DNA of 64,000 bases from Bog-756 sp963727075 (GCA_963727075.1 CAVSET010000001.1:62001-126000); one strand, 5' to 3'; shown: positions 51,980 through 61,406, counted from the stretch's first letter. The notes: a model not told the origin generated them from the sequence alone. Translations and numbers: made by a program.

Positions 51980-52022
51980 ACGCAGGTGCGTGCTATTGCG
52001 GTCATTCGCCGGGAATGACCGC
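51980..52022 (-). promoter_or_regulatory. Inverted repeats upstream of the BldD-like gene
   Basis: GCGGTCATTC and GAATGACCGC form a perfect ten-base inverted repeat around GCCGG (51998-52022). A second palindrome ACGCA-GG-TGCGT lies at 51980-51991. Both fall between rsmE and the BldD-like gene. The larger one may terminate the hrcA-dnaJ-rsmE transcript or serve as an operator; there is no T-tract after it. TGACGCAGG matches one half of the Streptomyces BldD box consensus but the other half does not. Confidence 0.5.
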
Positions 52023-52075
52023 CCCTCCTCATCGGAAGCCCTGCCTCTCTGTGTAGTCTTGCCCACGGAGCGTGG

Positions 52076-52789
52076 TTACGCAAGGGTTCTGACAACTCCG
52101 GTCCGGAGCGTGCACAGGAGCGTTCCGGCGGCCACGGCGGCCGTCTCGGCCCGCAGCACGGTCGGCCCGAGACCCACCCCCGGGCCGAATCGGTCCAGCT
52201 CAGCGGGGTCCCAACCGCCCTCGGGGCCGACAACCAGCACCGGCGGGGCCAGCGACGGGGGCCGTCCGCCGGGGTGGGCCAGGCAGGTCGGCGCACCGGT
52301 CAGCGAAGCCAGGGCGTCGAGGGCGGTCACGCCCGCGACCTCGGGCAGCCAGGGGCGTCGGCTCTGGGCGGCCGCCTCCCGGGCCACCCGCCGGAGGCGC
52401 TCGACGGCCCGGGCGCCCCGCTCCCCCTCCCACCGGACCACCGACCGGGCCGCCCGGATGGGGACGATCCGGTCCACGCCGAGCTCGGTGAGCTTCTGGG
52501 TCACCCACTCGGGCCGGTCCCCCTTGGTCGGGGCGAACCCCACGGTGATGGCCGGACGAGGGGGGGCGCACTCGGTGACCGGGCCGTCCACCACCAGAAT
52601 GGAGGCGGCGTCGGGGTCCCGGGCCGGCCGGCCGGCACGGAGGCCGGGCGCCAACCGGCAGGGGACCCAGCGGCCGGCCCCGTCGGAGGCCACCACCGGT
52701 TCCCCGGGCCGGAGCCGCAGCACGTCGAGCAGGTGACGGGCGTCCCCGGCGGTGACGGCCGGCGAGGCCAGATCCTCCACGAAGACCAT
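52076..52789 (-). CDS. rsmE: RsmE, 16S rRNA m3U1498 methyltransferase
   Basis: About 237 residues from ATG 52789. VFVEDL starts the PUA-like N-terminal domain. ITVGFAPTKGDRPEWVTQKLTELG and REAAAQSRRPWLPEV are RsmE blocks. The trefoil-knot SAM site is formed by LVVGPEGGWDPAEL and VLRAETAAVAA. The enzyme methylates U1498 in assembled 30S subunits. The frame is open to 52876, but the additional 29 residues are low-complexity. It follows dnaJ directly; the often intervening prmA is absent. Confidence 0.92.
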   Translation of the reverse strand: MVFVEDLASPAVTAGDARHLLDVLRLRPGEPVVASDGAGRWVPCRLAPGLRAGRPARDPDAASILVVDGPVTECAPPRPAITVGFAPTKGDRPEWVTQKLTELGVDRIVPIRAARSVVRWEGERGARAVERLRRVAREAAAQSRRPWLPEVAGVTALDALASLTGAPTCLAHPGGRPPSLAPPVLVVGPEGGWDPAELDRFGPGVGLGPTVLRAETAAVAAGTLLCTLRTGVVRTLA

Positions 52790-52882
52790 GGCCGCCGCCG
52801 CCGTCAGGACCGGATCCGGCCCGAGGGTCCGAGCGCCGGCCACCCAGGACGGGCCGCCGGAGTCGGGATGGCCCACGGCTGG

Positions 52883-54018
52883 TCAGCCCAGGGCCGAGCG
52901 CAATTTCGACAACAAGCCCTCGCTGTGAGGCGCCTCACCGAGCTCCTCGCCGCGTGCCTCGGCCAGGGCCAGAAGAAGCTCCCGCTGGCGCTCGTCGAGG
53001 TCGGTGGGCGTGTCCACCTGCACGTGGACGAGGAGGTCGCCCCGGCCCCGGCCCCGCAGCTTCGGGACGCCCAGGCCCTTCAGCTGGATCACCGTGCCGT
53101 TGGCGGTGCCGGCCGCGATGGCCAGCTCGCGCTGGTCGTCGAGGGTCTCGAAACCCACGCTCCCGCCCAGGGCGGCCAGGGTCACGGGCACATGGATGGA
53201 TGCGTGCAGGTCCACTCCCGAGCGCTCGAACCGGCTGTCGGGCTGCGACCGAGAGGTGGACGAACAGGGCGCCATTCGGGCCGCCGCGGAACCCGGCCGG
53301 GCCGTGGCCGGCCAGCCGCAGGGTCGACCCGTCGTCCACGCCGGCGGGGATGTCGACGGTCAGCGTGCGGTGCTCGGTGCGCCGACCCTCGCCCCGGCAT
53401 GCCCCGCACGGGCTCTCGATGGACTGCCCGGTCCCCTGGCAGCGCCCACACGGCACCGCCGTGATCACCTGGCCGAGGATCGACTGGCGCACCCGGTGGA
53501 GCTCCCCGGCTCCGTCGCAGTCGGGGCAGCGCATCGCCGTGGTGCCCGGCCGTGCCCCCGACCCTTCGCACTCCGTGCAGTGCACCGGGGTCTGCACCTC
53601 CACCTCGTGCTGCACGCCGAAGACCGCGTCCTTGAACGACAGGCGCAACATCAGTTCGGCGTCGGGTCCGGGCGTCGGACCGGTCCGGCGCCCCCGGCCA
53701 CCTGCCCCGCCCATGCCGCTGAAGAAGGCGTCGAAGAGGTCGCCCAGGCCGCCGGCGAACGGGTCGCCCGCCGCACCTCCGGCACGCCGGGCCGAAGACG
53801 CCCTCGGCACCGAACCGGTCGTAGCGCGCCCGGCGCTCGGGATCCTTCAGGACCTCGTAGGCCAGGCTCACCTCCTTGAACCGCTCCTCCGTCTCGGCGT
53901 CCCCGTTGTTGGCGTCCGGGTGGTACTCGCGGGCCCTGGCCCGGTAGGCGCGCTTGAGCTCCTCGTCGGACGCGTCCCGCCGAACGCCCAGCACCTCGTA
54001 GAGATCGGCCGTGGTCAC
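52883..54018 (-). CDS. dnaJ: DnaJ co-chaperone, two frameshifts
   Basis: About 378 codons. The J domain is complete (YEVLGVRRDASDEELKRAYR, HPD motif in YHPDANNGD, AYEVLKDPERRARYDRFG). Near 53790 an extra base shifts the frame into DPFAGGLGDLFDAFFSGMGG and the zinc region with four repeats, CTECEGSG, CPDCDGAG, CGRCQGTG and CGACRGEG. A second extra base near 53255 shifts again, and the C-terminal substrate-binding half follows (HVPVTLAALGGSVGFETLDD, LKGLGVPKLRGRGRGDLLVH). The zinc domain marks it as a true DnaJ. The GTG start overlaps hrcA by four bases. Confidence 0.93.
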
Positions 54019-55103
54019 GAGGGTCGCCCGAGCGCCGCCATCGAACCGCCCTCGCTCAACCGCTCACCCAGGCGGTCGCCCACCACGCGGGCGGCGGCCA
54101 GGGCCAACGGATAGTTCATGCGGGTGGGACCGAGCAGCCCGATGGTCCCCGTCTCCGCGCCGTCGACCGACACCGGCACGACCACGATGGCGCAGGAGGC
54201 CAGGGGCTCCACCCCGTGCTCGGTGCCGATGGCCACCGACAGACCGGTGTCGAGGATGTCGCGCAGCAACGTCACCACCACCAGCTGCTGCTCGAGGATG
54301 GTGAGTACCGAGCGGACGGTCTCCACCGCATCGAACGCCGAGGCCATGTTGGACGAGCCGCCCACGAAGAGCTGGTCCCCGGCGTCGGCCGAACCCAACG
54401 AACGGAGGACCCGAACCCCGGCGTTGACCACCGTGTCGGTCAACCGGTCACCGGTGCTGGCCGCCCGGGCCCGCACCTTGGCCAGAGGGACGCCGAGCGA
54501 GTGGGTGGCCAGCCGGGCGGCGGCCTCCGAGAGGCGGACCTCGTCGACGTCCTCCCCGAATTCGACGGAGTGCTTCTGCACCGCCCCGTCGGCCAGCACC
54601 ACCACCAGCAGCGCCACCCTCGGTCCCAGGCCAACCAGCTGCACCGACCGGATCGGCGCCGATTCGTGCGACGGCCCCACCACCATGGCTGTGCACTCGG
54701 TGAGGCCGGCGAGCAGCCCGGAGGTCCGCTCGAGCATCGACTCGATCTCACCGTGGGCGTGGTCGAAGAACTGCCGCACTTGCTGGCGGCTCACCGGATC
54801 GAGGGTCCCGGGCCCGGCCAGGTGGTCGACGAAGTAGCGGTAGCCCTTGTCGGTGGGGATCCGGCCGGCGCTGGTGTGCGGCTGGGCCAGGAACCCGTCG
54901 CGCTCGAGGGCGGCCATGTCCGAGCGCACGGTGGCCGAGGAGACGCTCACACCGGGCGCGTCGACCACGTGCTGGGAGCCGACCGGCTGGGCCGAGCCGA
55001 TGTACTCGGTCACCACGGCGTTGAGGATGGCCGACTTTCGGCCGTCGAGCTCCGGCTCCGAAGGCGGGCGGTGTTCGGTCCGGCTGTCGTGGGTGGCTGG
55101 CAT
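54015..55103 (-). CDS. hrcA: HrcA heat-shock repressor
   Basis: A 362-residue HrcA. The winged helix begins LDGRKSAILNAVVTEYIGSAQPVGSQ and continues SSATVRSDMAALERDGFLAQPHTSAGRIPTD in two halves. The inserted dimerisation domain and the C-terminal GAF-like part end with GTIGLLGPTRMNYPLALAAARVVGDRL. HrcA represses chaperone operons by binding CIRCE. A CIRCE element lies upstream (55169-55195), so the operon hrcA-dnaJ is autoregulated. The ATG at 55103 is chosen because the open frame further upstream runs into that operator. Confidence 0.94.
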   Translation of the reverse strand: MPATHDSRTEHRPPSEPELDGRKSAILNAVVTEYIGSAQPVGSQHVVDAPGVSVSSATVRSDMAALERDGFLAQPHTSAGRIPTDKGYRYFVDHLAGPGTLDPVSRQQVRQFFDHAHGEIESMLERTSGLLAGLTECTAMVVGPSHESAPIRSVQLVGLGPRVALLVVVLADGAVQKHSVEFGEDVDEVRLSEAAARLATHSLGVPLAKVRARAASTGDRLTDTVVNAGVRVLRSLGSADAGDQLFVGGSSNMASAFDAVETVRSVLTILEQQLVVVTLLRDILDTGLSVAIGTEHGVEPLASCAIVVVPVSVDGAETGTIGLLGPTRMNYPLALAAARVVGDRLGERLSEGGSMAALGRPS

Positions 55104-55168
55104 GGGCGTCTCGCTGGGATGGCGAACCGGCCCCTGGCGAGTCGCAGGGTCCGGCTGTGCGCCTGGTG

Positions 55169-55195
55169 TTGGCACTCCACTCTAGTGAGTGCTGA
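55169..55195 (-). promoter_or_regulatory. CIRCE operator of the hrcA-dnaJ operon
   Basis: TTGGCACTC, nine bases, GAGTGCTGA. This equals the CIRCE consensus TTAGCACTC-N9-GAGTGCTAA at 16 of 18 arm positions, and it lies 66 bases upstream of the hrcA start. HrcA binding here would block transcription of hrcA and dnaJ at normal temperature. Confidence 0.9.
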
Positions 55196-55260
55196 CCCGG
55201 TGCGGATTGACGGGCCGGGCCCGGGGCGTTGGTCCGGAGCGGTGGCTTCCGGGCGGCCGG

Positions 55261-55920
55261 TCAGGCCGAGGCGACGTACATGCGCTGGGTCATCGCCGGT
55301 CCGAGGGCGATGGTGGCCTCGCCGACCAGGAGGGTGAGGGTGCCGTCGGGGGCTCGGGCCCCGATGACCGCGGTGGTTCCGGGGGTCAGGCCGTGGGCGC
55401 CCAGATAGGAGAGGGAGTCGGCCTCGTGCTCGACGCTTTCGGTGATGCGCTCGAGACGGATCCGGTCACCCGGTCGGGCCTCGTCCAGGCGGCGCTGGGC
55501 GGGGCCGATCCGGCCGGCACCGGGGATCGGGTTGCCGTGGGGGCAGGTGGTGGGGTTGCCGAGGAGGACGACCAGCCGCTCCTCGACGTCGTCGGAGATG
55601 ACGTGCTCCCAGCGGCCGGCCTCGATATGGGCCTTCTCCCAGTCCAACCCGATGATGTCGACGAGGAGGCGCTCGGCCAGACGGTGCTTGCGCACCACCC
55701 CCTGGGCCAGGGCGGCGCCCTTGTCCGTCATGGTGATCTGGCGCGAGGTCCGCTCGATGAGCCCGTCGGCCTCGAGGCGGTCGAGCATCTCGGAGACCGA
55801 TGGCGCCGCCTTGCCCAGCCGCTCGGCCAAGCGGGCCTGGATGACCGGGATGCCCTCCTCCTCGAGCGCAAAGATGGTCTCGAGGTACTCCTCGACCGGT
55901 GGGTGGAAGCGGTCAAGCAC
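55261..55920 (-). CDS. DtxR/IdeR/MntR-type metal-dependent repressor
   Basis: A 219-residue protein with three parts. The winged helix contains VEEYLETIFALEEEG, VIQARLAERLGKAAPSVSEMLDRLE and RQITMTDKGAALA. The dimerisation domain has the metal ligands HRLAERLLVDIIGLDWEKAH, EAGRWEHVISDDVEERL and PTTCPHGNPIP with the DtxR-type Cys. A C-terminal SH3-like FeoA domain ends it. It should repress iron or manganese genes when loaded with Fe2+ or Mn2+. Start GTG 55920. It lies apart from hrcA with about 65 bases between the hrcA operator and its stop. Confidence 0.9.
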   Translation of the reverse strand: MLDRFHPPVEEYLETIFALEEEGIPVIQARLAERLGKAAPSVSEMLDRLEADGLIERTSRQITMTDKGAALAQGVVRKHRLAERLLVDIIGLDWEKAHIEAGRWEHVISDDVEERLVVLLGNPTTCPHGNPIPGAGRIGPAQRRLDEARPGDRIRLERITESVEHEADSLSYLGAHGLTPGTTAVIGARAPDGTLTLLVGEATIALGPAMTQRMYVASA

Positions 55921-56042
55921 GGGATCGATCCTACGGTACGGCGGGCGGAGGCGGTTCGCTGGCCCGGCCGGCGGAGTGCCCCTGTGCAGGGGCGCGGGCC
56001 GGTGCGGGGTCGTTGCCGGGCGCCGGGCGGTACGGTGGGCCG

Positions 56043-56423
56043 GTGGACGACAGCCCGGGACATAAGCCGGCCGAGTCCGGAGTCGAGCGAGTCGAACCCG
56101 TCGAGTCCGTCGACCCCCCCGACCCGGGGGACTCGGAGGCCGACGTCGGGGACGAGGAAGTCGGTCGGGATCCCCGTCGCTTCAACGACTGGAGGAAGCG
56201 GTCCGCCACCGGCGCGGTGATGACCGGCATCGCGCTCGGCCTGCAGGAGGCACTCGAGCTACCGAGACAACGTCCGGCGCTGGTGATCGAGGCACCGGGC
56301 GAGCCCGACGATCCCGATCATCCCATCGACCTGCGGTTCGACCCGGACAGTCCCGAGGGCACCGTGGCCATCGTGCGTCAGCGGGACGACGGGGGCACCA
56401 CCGGCCGGTCCGGCCGACCCTGA
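56043..56423 (+). CDS. Acidic hypothetical protein
   Basis: A 126-residue protein from GTG 56043. The first 45 residues are highly acidic and Pro/Ser-rich (VEPVESVDPPDPGDSEADVG). Then FNDWRKRSATGAVMTGIALGLQEALE forms a conserved-looking helix, and a Pro/Asp-rich tail (LVIEAPGEPDDPDHP, IDLRFDPDSPEGTVAIVR) follows. It resembles small proteins seen near dtxR-type genes in acidimicrobia, but I know no function. The 3' end overlaps the convergent PAP2 gene by 46 bases. Confidence 0.62.
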   Translation: MDDSPGHKPAESGVERVEPVESVDPPDPGDSEADVGDEEVGRDPRRFNDWRKRSATGAVMTGIALGLQEALELPRQRPALVIEAPGEPDDPDHPIDLRFDPDSPEGTVAIVRQRDDGGTTGRSGRP

Positions 56424-57121
56424 GGCCGTCGCCGGCCGAACACCAACCACGACGCTCCGTCCACCAGCACCACGACACCGACGCCGAGCAGGAGGCCGGC
56501 CAGCGCGTCGGTCGGATAGTGCCAGCGGAGGGCGACGACCGCCACGGTGATCCAGACGGCGTAGGCCGCGCCGAGCACCATGGTGACCGGACGCCAGCGC
56601 GGTGGCGTGGCCAACACCGCCGCCGCGGCGAGCGCGGCCGCCCCGACGGTCGAGCCCGACGGGTAGGTGAGGGACCCGCCGAGCGTCCGGCCCACCAGCG
56701 GCTTGGCCACCAGCTCGCAGGCGAGCAGGGCGAGCGGGGGGCCGGCCAGGCAGGCCAGGCTGCGGGGCCGATCCCTCGGGAAGGCGACCACCGCGGCGAC
56801 CACGGCTCCGGCCACGATCACCCACGGGTACCGCAGGGTGGTCATGTCGATGAACCATCGGGACCGGCTGGCGCCCACCACATCGAGCAGCCATCCATCC
56901 AGCCTGCCCGGGGCGGGCCGGAGCGCGAACCACAGTCCCCCGACCGCGGTCACCCCCACCAGGACGGCCCCGACCACCAGCTCGGTCCGCGCCTCGGGCC
57001 CGCGCCGATCGGGCACCGAGGGCGTCCCGGGCTCGGGCGCCCGGACGGCCACTACCGGCACGGCCGCTCCTCGGCCCCCAACGCGGTCACCCCACAACGC
57101 TACCGGCCCCGATAGCCCCAT
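56378..57121 (-). CDS. PAP2-superfamily membrane phosphatase-like protein
   Basis: About 247 residues with six helices. The PAP2 motifs appear in altered form: KPLVGRTLGG for the first, YPSGSTVG for the second (Ser where the general-acid His of PSGH normally stands), and ALRWHYPTDALAG for the third, where the nucleophile His and the Asp are kept. Family members dephosphorylate lipid phosphates such as undecaprenyl diphosphate. The loss of the PSGH His makes activity uncertain. ATG 57121 is chosen; earlier starts to 57184 are open. Confidence 0.78.
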   Translation of the reverse strand: MGLSGPVALWGDRVGGRGAAVPVVAVRAPEPGTPSVPDRRGPEARTELVVGAVLVGVTAVGGLWFALRPAPGRLDGWLLDVVGASRSRWFIDMTTLRYPWVIVAGAVVAAVVAFPRDRPRSLACLAGPPLALLACELVAKPLVGRTLGGSLTYPSGSTVGAAALAAAAVLATPPRWRPVTMVLGAAYAVWITVAVVALRWHYPTDALAGLLLGVGVVVLVDGASWLVFGRRRPQGRPDRPVVPPSSR

Positions 57122-57229
57122 CGGGAGCGGGCCGGTCGGCGGCGAAACGGTAACGTGGCCCATCGCCTGCGCCCAGGTCGTCACGGCCGTTGCCCTCCCC
57201 CGTCGCGTCCCATCGGTCGACGACCGGCG

Positions 57230-58281
57230 ATGACCGCCCGATTGGCCTTCGCCACGCTGGCCGTCGACCAGCCGATGGGACAGCAGGTCTACGAGCGGGA
57301 GCTGCGGGCGCGGGCCGAGGACGACCTCGGCGACGGGTGGTCGGTGTCGGACGTGACGGTGAGGACGTTGCGGTCACCGCTGCCCGGGACGGTGCGCGTC
57401 CCCTCCCGGCTCCTCTCCGGCGCATCGCCCGCCCTGCGCCGGGCGGTGGGCCGACTCGTCTACCGCGGCCACGACCTCGTGCACCGGTTCGACCTCCGGC
57501 TGCCGCCGGCCCCCCGCCCCGAGGTGCTGACCATCCACGACGTGGTGTCGTGGCGGTTCGCCGACGAGGGCCGGGCGCCGAGCGACGCGGCCGCCACGCG
57601 CCCGACGGGCCGTCGCCGTCGTGTGCCCGTCGCAGTTCTCGGCGGACGAGGTCGCCTCCCAGCTGGGGGTGGCCCGTCCGGTCGCCATCCACAACGGTGT
57701 CGACCCGCGGTTCTTCGGCGCCACCGCGCGTCGGCCGGTCGCAGCTGGCCGCCCTGGGCATCCGTCAGCCGTTCGTCCTCCACGCCGGAGGGTGCACGCA
57801 GCGGAAGAACCTGGCCGGGCTGGCCGCGGCCTGGCCCCTGGTGCGGGCGGCCCGGCCCGACGCCCAACTGGTGCTGGCCGGGCCGCCCGACGAGCGCCGC
57901 GACCGGTTGTTCGGCCCGTTGGAGGGAACCGTCCGGACCGGGCGGCTCGACGACTCGGCGGTCCCGGGCGTGATGGCGGCGGCGGCCGCCGTCGTCGTTC
58001 CCTCCACCTACGAGGGATTCGGCTTGCCGGCGCTCGAGGCGATGGCGGCCGGCGTCCCGGTCGTGGCGGCGGAGCGGAGCGCACTGCCCGAAGTCTGCGG
58101 CGATGCCGCCTATCTCGTCGAACCGGACGGACCGGGCCTGGCCGAAGGGTTGGTGGCGGCATTGGAGGGCGGACCCGACGCAGTGGCCATGGTGGAGCAG
58201 GGCCGGGCGCGTGCCACCACCTTCACCTGGGAGGCGAGCGCGGCGGCCCATGCCGCGCTGTGGCGTTCGGCCGTCGGTTGA
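57230..58281 (+). CDS. GT4-type glycosyltransferase, two frameshifts
   Basis: About 350 codons of a GT-B enzyme. The N-terminal domain runs MTARLAFATLAVDQPMG to LTIHDVVSWRFADEG. Near 57605 an extra base leads into AVAVVCPSQFSADEVAS and IHNGVDPRFFG, and near 57735 another leads into SQLAALGIRQPFVLHAGG. The rest is a normal C-terminal domain: TQRKNLAGLAAAWPLV, VVVPSTYEGFGLPALEAMAAG (the nucleotide-sugar Glu motif) and VVAAERSALPEVCGDAA. It should transfer mannose, glucose or a similar sugar. It is divergent from the PAP2 gene and followed by a second GT4 gene. Confidence 0.85.
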
Positions 58282-58372
58282 CCCGGTCGCCCGTCACGAG
58301 GGAGGGCGCGCCGGTCATCGGGGAACGCTCGCCGGCCGCGCTAGGTTGCCGCGGGTCCACAAGGAGGCCGGG

Positions 58373-59499
58373 GTGAAGCTGGTGACCAACGTGTACGGGA
58401 CCACCCCGACCGGCGGCGTCGAGATGCACGTGTTGCAGGCCAGCCGTGAGCTGGCCCGCCGGGGGCACGAGGTAGACCTCCTCTACGTCGAGCCGGGCTC
58501 GTTCGAGCCCGAGTACCGGCAGTTCTGCCGGTCGGTGACCAAGGTCCCGGCCGTCGACTACTGGTACCCGCTGGGCCGGCGGGATCGACCGCGGGCGATG
58601 CTGCAGATGGTGCCGGCCGTCTGGGCGGCCGCCCGCCGCCGGCCGGACGTCATCTACGGGAACCGGGTGTTCTCCAACGGCTGGGCCGTGCCGGCCGGAA
58701 GGCTGGCCGGCGCCCCGGTCGTCTGCCATCTGCACGGTCACACCGATCTCAGCCCCGACGCGGATGGCGTTCCTCAACCGGCACGTGGCCCGCTTCGTGA
58801 TCATCTCCCAGTTCGTCGCCGACCAATGGCTGGCCGCCGGGCTCGACCCGGCCAAGGTCGACGTGGTCTTCAACGGCATCGATCCGGCCGAGTACCCCGC
58901 CGGCGGGATGGAGGAGCGCACCGCGGCGCGGCGCACCCTCGGTCTCCCCGACGACGCCTTCGTCGTCACCTACTTCGGCCGGGTCGACCGGGAGAAGGGG
59001 GTGCACGTGCTGCTCGAGGCCTGGCGCCGACTCGGCCTCGACCCGGGCCGGGCCGGCCTCCTGGTGGTGGGCTCGTCGATGGTGGATCATGACGCCGGCG
59101 GGTACCAGGCCGAGCTCGAGGCGCTGGCCGGTGACGACGTCCGGTTCCTGCCCGCCCGGCGCGGACGTGGTGGTCACCCTCCACGCCGCCGACGTGGTGG
59201 TCGTCCCGTCGACCTGGGACGAGCCCTTCGGCCGGACGGTGATCGAGGGCCTCTCGACCGGCCGGCCGGTGCTGGCCTCGCGGGTGGGGGGCATCCCCGA
59301 GATCCTCGACGGGCCCTTCGCTCGGTTCCTCTTCGAGCGGGGGGACGCCGCCGGGTTGGCCGAGCGGCTGCGATCACTGCTCCACTGGCGGGAGGAGGAG
59401 CCCGGGCTGGGCGCCCTGTGCCGGTCCCGCGTGCATCAGGGCTTCACCCTGGCTCAGATGGTGGACGGCATCGAGGCGGCCTTCCGGGCGGTCACCTGA
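58373..59499 (+). CDS. GT4-type glycosyltransferase, two frameshifts
   Basis: About 375 codons. VYGTTPTGGVEMHVLQASREL is the acceptor-side opening with GG loop. At about 58755 an extra C (CCCC for CCC) breaks the frame, then RMAFLNRHVARFVIISQFVAD and VVFNGIDPAEYPAGG follow. At about 59158 a further extra C breaks it again, then PGADVVVTLHAADVVVVPSTWDEPFGRTVIEGL completes the donor site. AAGGAGG stands five bases before the GTG start. It is probably cotranscribed with the previous glycosyltransferase. The stop overlaps the convergent GT2 gene by eight bases. Confidence 0.86.
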
Positions 59500-60461
59500 C
59501 CGTCCCGGACCCGGCCGGCCGGCGGCGGTCGTCGGCGGCCAGCCGCGCCCCGGCCACCACCCCCGACACCGAGGCGCCGAGCACCACGCCGGCCCGCGTC
59601 ACGGCCGCGCCCGCGGCCCGGAGCGCTCCCCGGCCGTCACGACCCTTGGCCCGGCCCCACGCCGTCGCCACCCGGGTCGAGCCGTCCCGCGCCGCCTGGC
59701 GACCCGAGGCCGACAGGTAGGCGCCGGACGATGGGCGAGGCCAGACCGAAGTTCCTGATGAGCAGGATGAGATGGTTCTTCTGGGCCCAGTAGGCGTAGC
59801 GCAGGTCGAACCGCTCCCCCTTGGCGTAGGGGGCGGCGACGTGCTCCACCACCGCGTCGGGGGCGTAGACGAGCCGGTACCCGGCCCCGGTCACCTGGAG
59901 GCACAGGTCGGTCTCCTCCCGGATGCAGGTCCCGGCGTACCCGTCGCGGATGCCACCGATCCGGTCGAGGGCGGCCCGGCGGAACGACATGCTGGCCCCG
60001 AGCAGGTGGTCGACGGCCACCGGCCGGCCGGGGTCGGCGGCGAAGTGGCCGGTCAGGGTGCCGTCCGGTCGTAGGAGCCCGATGGCGTCGACGCCGTCTT
60101 CGAGCTCTCCGGGCTGTCGGCGGATCTGTCGGCCGCCCACACCGCCCACCGTCGGGTCGTCGAAGAAGGGAAGCAGGTGCTCGAGCCAGTCCGGCTCGGC
60201 GAAGGCGTCGTCGTCGATGAAGGCGAGCACCTCACCGGTGGTCAGGGCGTAACCGATGTTGCGGGCGGTGGCGGTGGCGCCGCGGCCGGCCGGGCACACC
60301 TCGTACCGCACCATGGGGTAGTGCTGGCGGACCAGTCGTCCGGTGGCGTCGCCGGTCGACGAGTCGACCACGATGATCTCCGCCGGCGGCACGGTCTGCG
60401 CCAGCAGGTGGTCGAGGCAGCGGGCCACGAAGGTCGGCCGTTCGTAGGTCACGACGGCCAC
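59492..60461 (-). CDS. GT2-family glycosyltransferase, frameshifted
   Basis: A GT-A enzyme. VAVVTYERPTFVARCLDHLLAQ and IIVVDSSTGDATG open the fold, and VLAFIDDDAFAEPDWLEHLL holds the metal-binding acidic triad. DHLLGASMSFRRAAL and CIREETDLCLQV are the acceptor and catalytic-base regions. Near 59728 an extra base ends the frame early; the next frame gives AYLSASGRQAARDGSTRVA and a helical tail to TGA 59492. The start as read is GTG 60461. Dropping one base near 60470 would use ATG 60483, overlapping the upstream stop. It is coupled to the gene at 60480. Confidence 0.84.
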
Positions 60462-60479
60462 CGAGGCGCTCGGGAGGGC

Positions 60480-61406
60480 TCATCCGGCCGCGACGACCGG
60501 TGCCGGCACCCGCACCGAGCGGAGCCAGGTGGGAGCACCCGAGATGGTCGGGCTCCGGCGCAGCGGGGTCAACAAGGTGGTGAGGTGGGGATGCCGGCAC
60601 CGCACCAGCCACCGGTCGATCTCCTTGCCCCAGTCGAGGTCGTCCACGTGGCCGGAGGAGGTCGACTTGGCCCGCATCTCCTCCTCCGACCGCACCCACG
60701 AGAAGTGCCAGATGGCGTCGCTCGGGTCCACCGTCTCGTCGACGGGTACGTCGGGGGGATGGAACGGGTCGGTGTTCCGGGGCCGGAAGTCGACCCGCCA
60801 GATGGGGACGTCGCACTGGCGGGCCAACCGAAGGGTGGTGCCGGCTCGTACGGCCACCGGGCCCGGATAGCCGGCCGAGATCCCCCAGGCCCGGCGGCAG
60901 CGCTCGAGATAGGTCCGCCCGCCCACGTGGCCGTAGAGCCACCGGGCCGGGTAGTCGAGGGCCGACCGGCCGGCGGCGTCGGCCCGCCCGATCGACGCCA
61001 CGAACCGGGCCGGGTTGCCGAGAACCTCGTCGGTGTCGATCTGGACCACCCAGTCGACCGTCCGGCCCAGCTCGGCGATCCCGGCATTGCGCTCCAGGGT
61101 CTCGGCCTCCAGCGGGGCCAGACCGGTGTCGTGGAAGTTGCCGGGGAGCCAGGACACCTTTCCCCCGGTGTCCAGACGCTTGACCACCGACAGGCAGTGC
61201 TCGATGGGCAGGGACCGCTTGGTCCAGCTCAGACCGTCCTCGTCGAAGACCACCACGATCCGCTCGGCAATGGCGTACAGCGAGTGGATGCACTGCTCGA
61301 GATAGGCGGGGTCGCCCAACAGCAGGTAGGCGCCGAGCCGGGTCCGGTCGGGCTCTTCGAGCGGGTCACCGGCGGGAACCCGGGCGGGTGAGGGGCGATC
61401 GGCCAT
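60480..61406 (-). CDS. Glycosyltransferase-like protein of GT2 type
   Basis: About 308 residues. GAYLLLGDPAYLEQCIHSLYAIAE and IVVVFDEDGLSWT resemble the GT-A nucleotide-sugar start, and VDWVVQIDTDEVLGNPARF gives the DxD-type metal site. GYPGPVAVRAGTTLRLARQC and IWHFSWVRSEEEMRAK are typical of a group of actinobacterial proteins labelled glycosyltransferase family 2 with long acceptor domains. The exact sugar is unknown. ATG 61406 is used, with GAGG two bases ahead; 61430 is open. Divergent from the double hydrolase gene. Confidence 0.72.
   Translation of the reverse strand: MADRPSPARVPAGDPLEEPDRTRLGAYLLLGDPAYLEQCIHSLYAIAERIVVVFDEDGLSWTKRSLPIEHCLSVVKRLDTGGKVSWLPGNFHDTGLAPLEAETLERNAGIAELGRTVDWVVQIDTDEVLGNPARFVASIGRADAAGRSALDYPARWLYGHVGGRTYLERCRRAWGISAGYPGPVAVRAGTTLRLARQCDVPIWRVDFRPRNTDPFHPPDVPVDETVDPSDAIWHFSWVRSEEEMRAKSTSSGHVDDLDWGKEIDRWLVRCRHPHLTTLLTPLRRSPTISGAPTWLRSVRVPAPVVAAG

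Noticed and set aside
51980..51996. Canonical Streptomyces BldD box upstream of the BldD-like gene
   Set aside because: TGACGCAGG fits one half of the consensus but the other half fails at three positions; listed only as a palindrome.
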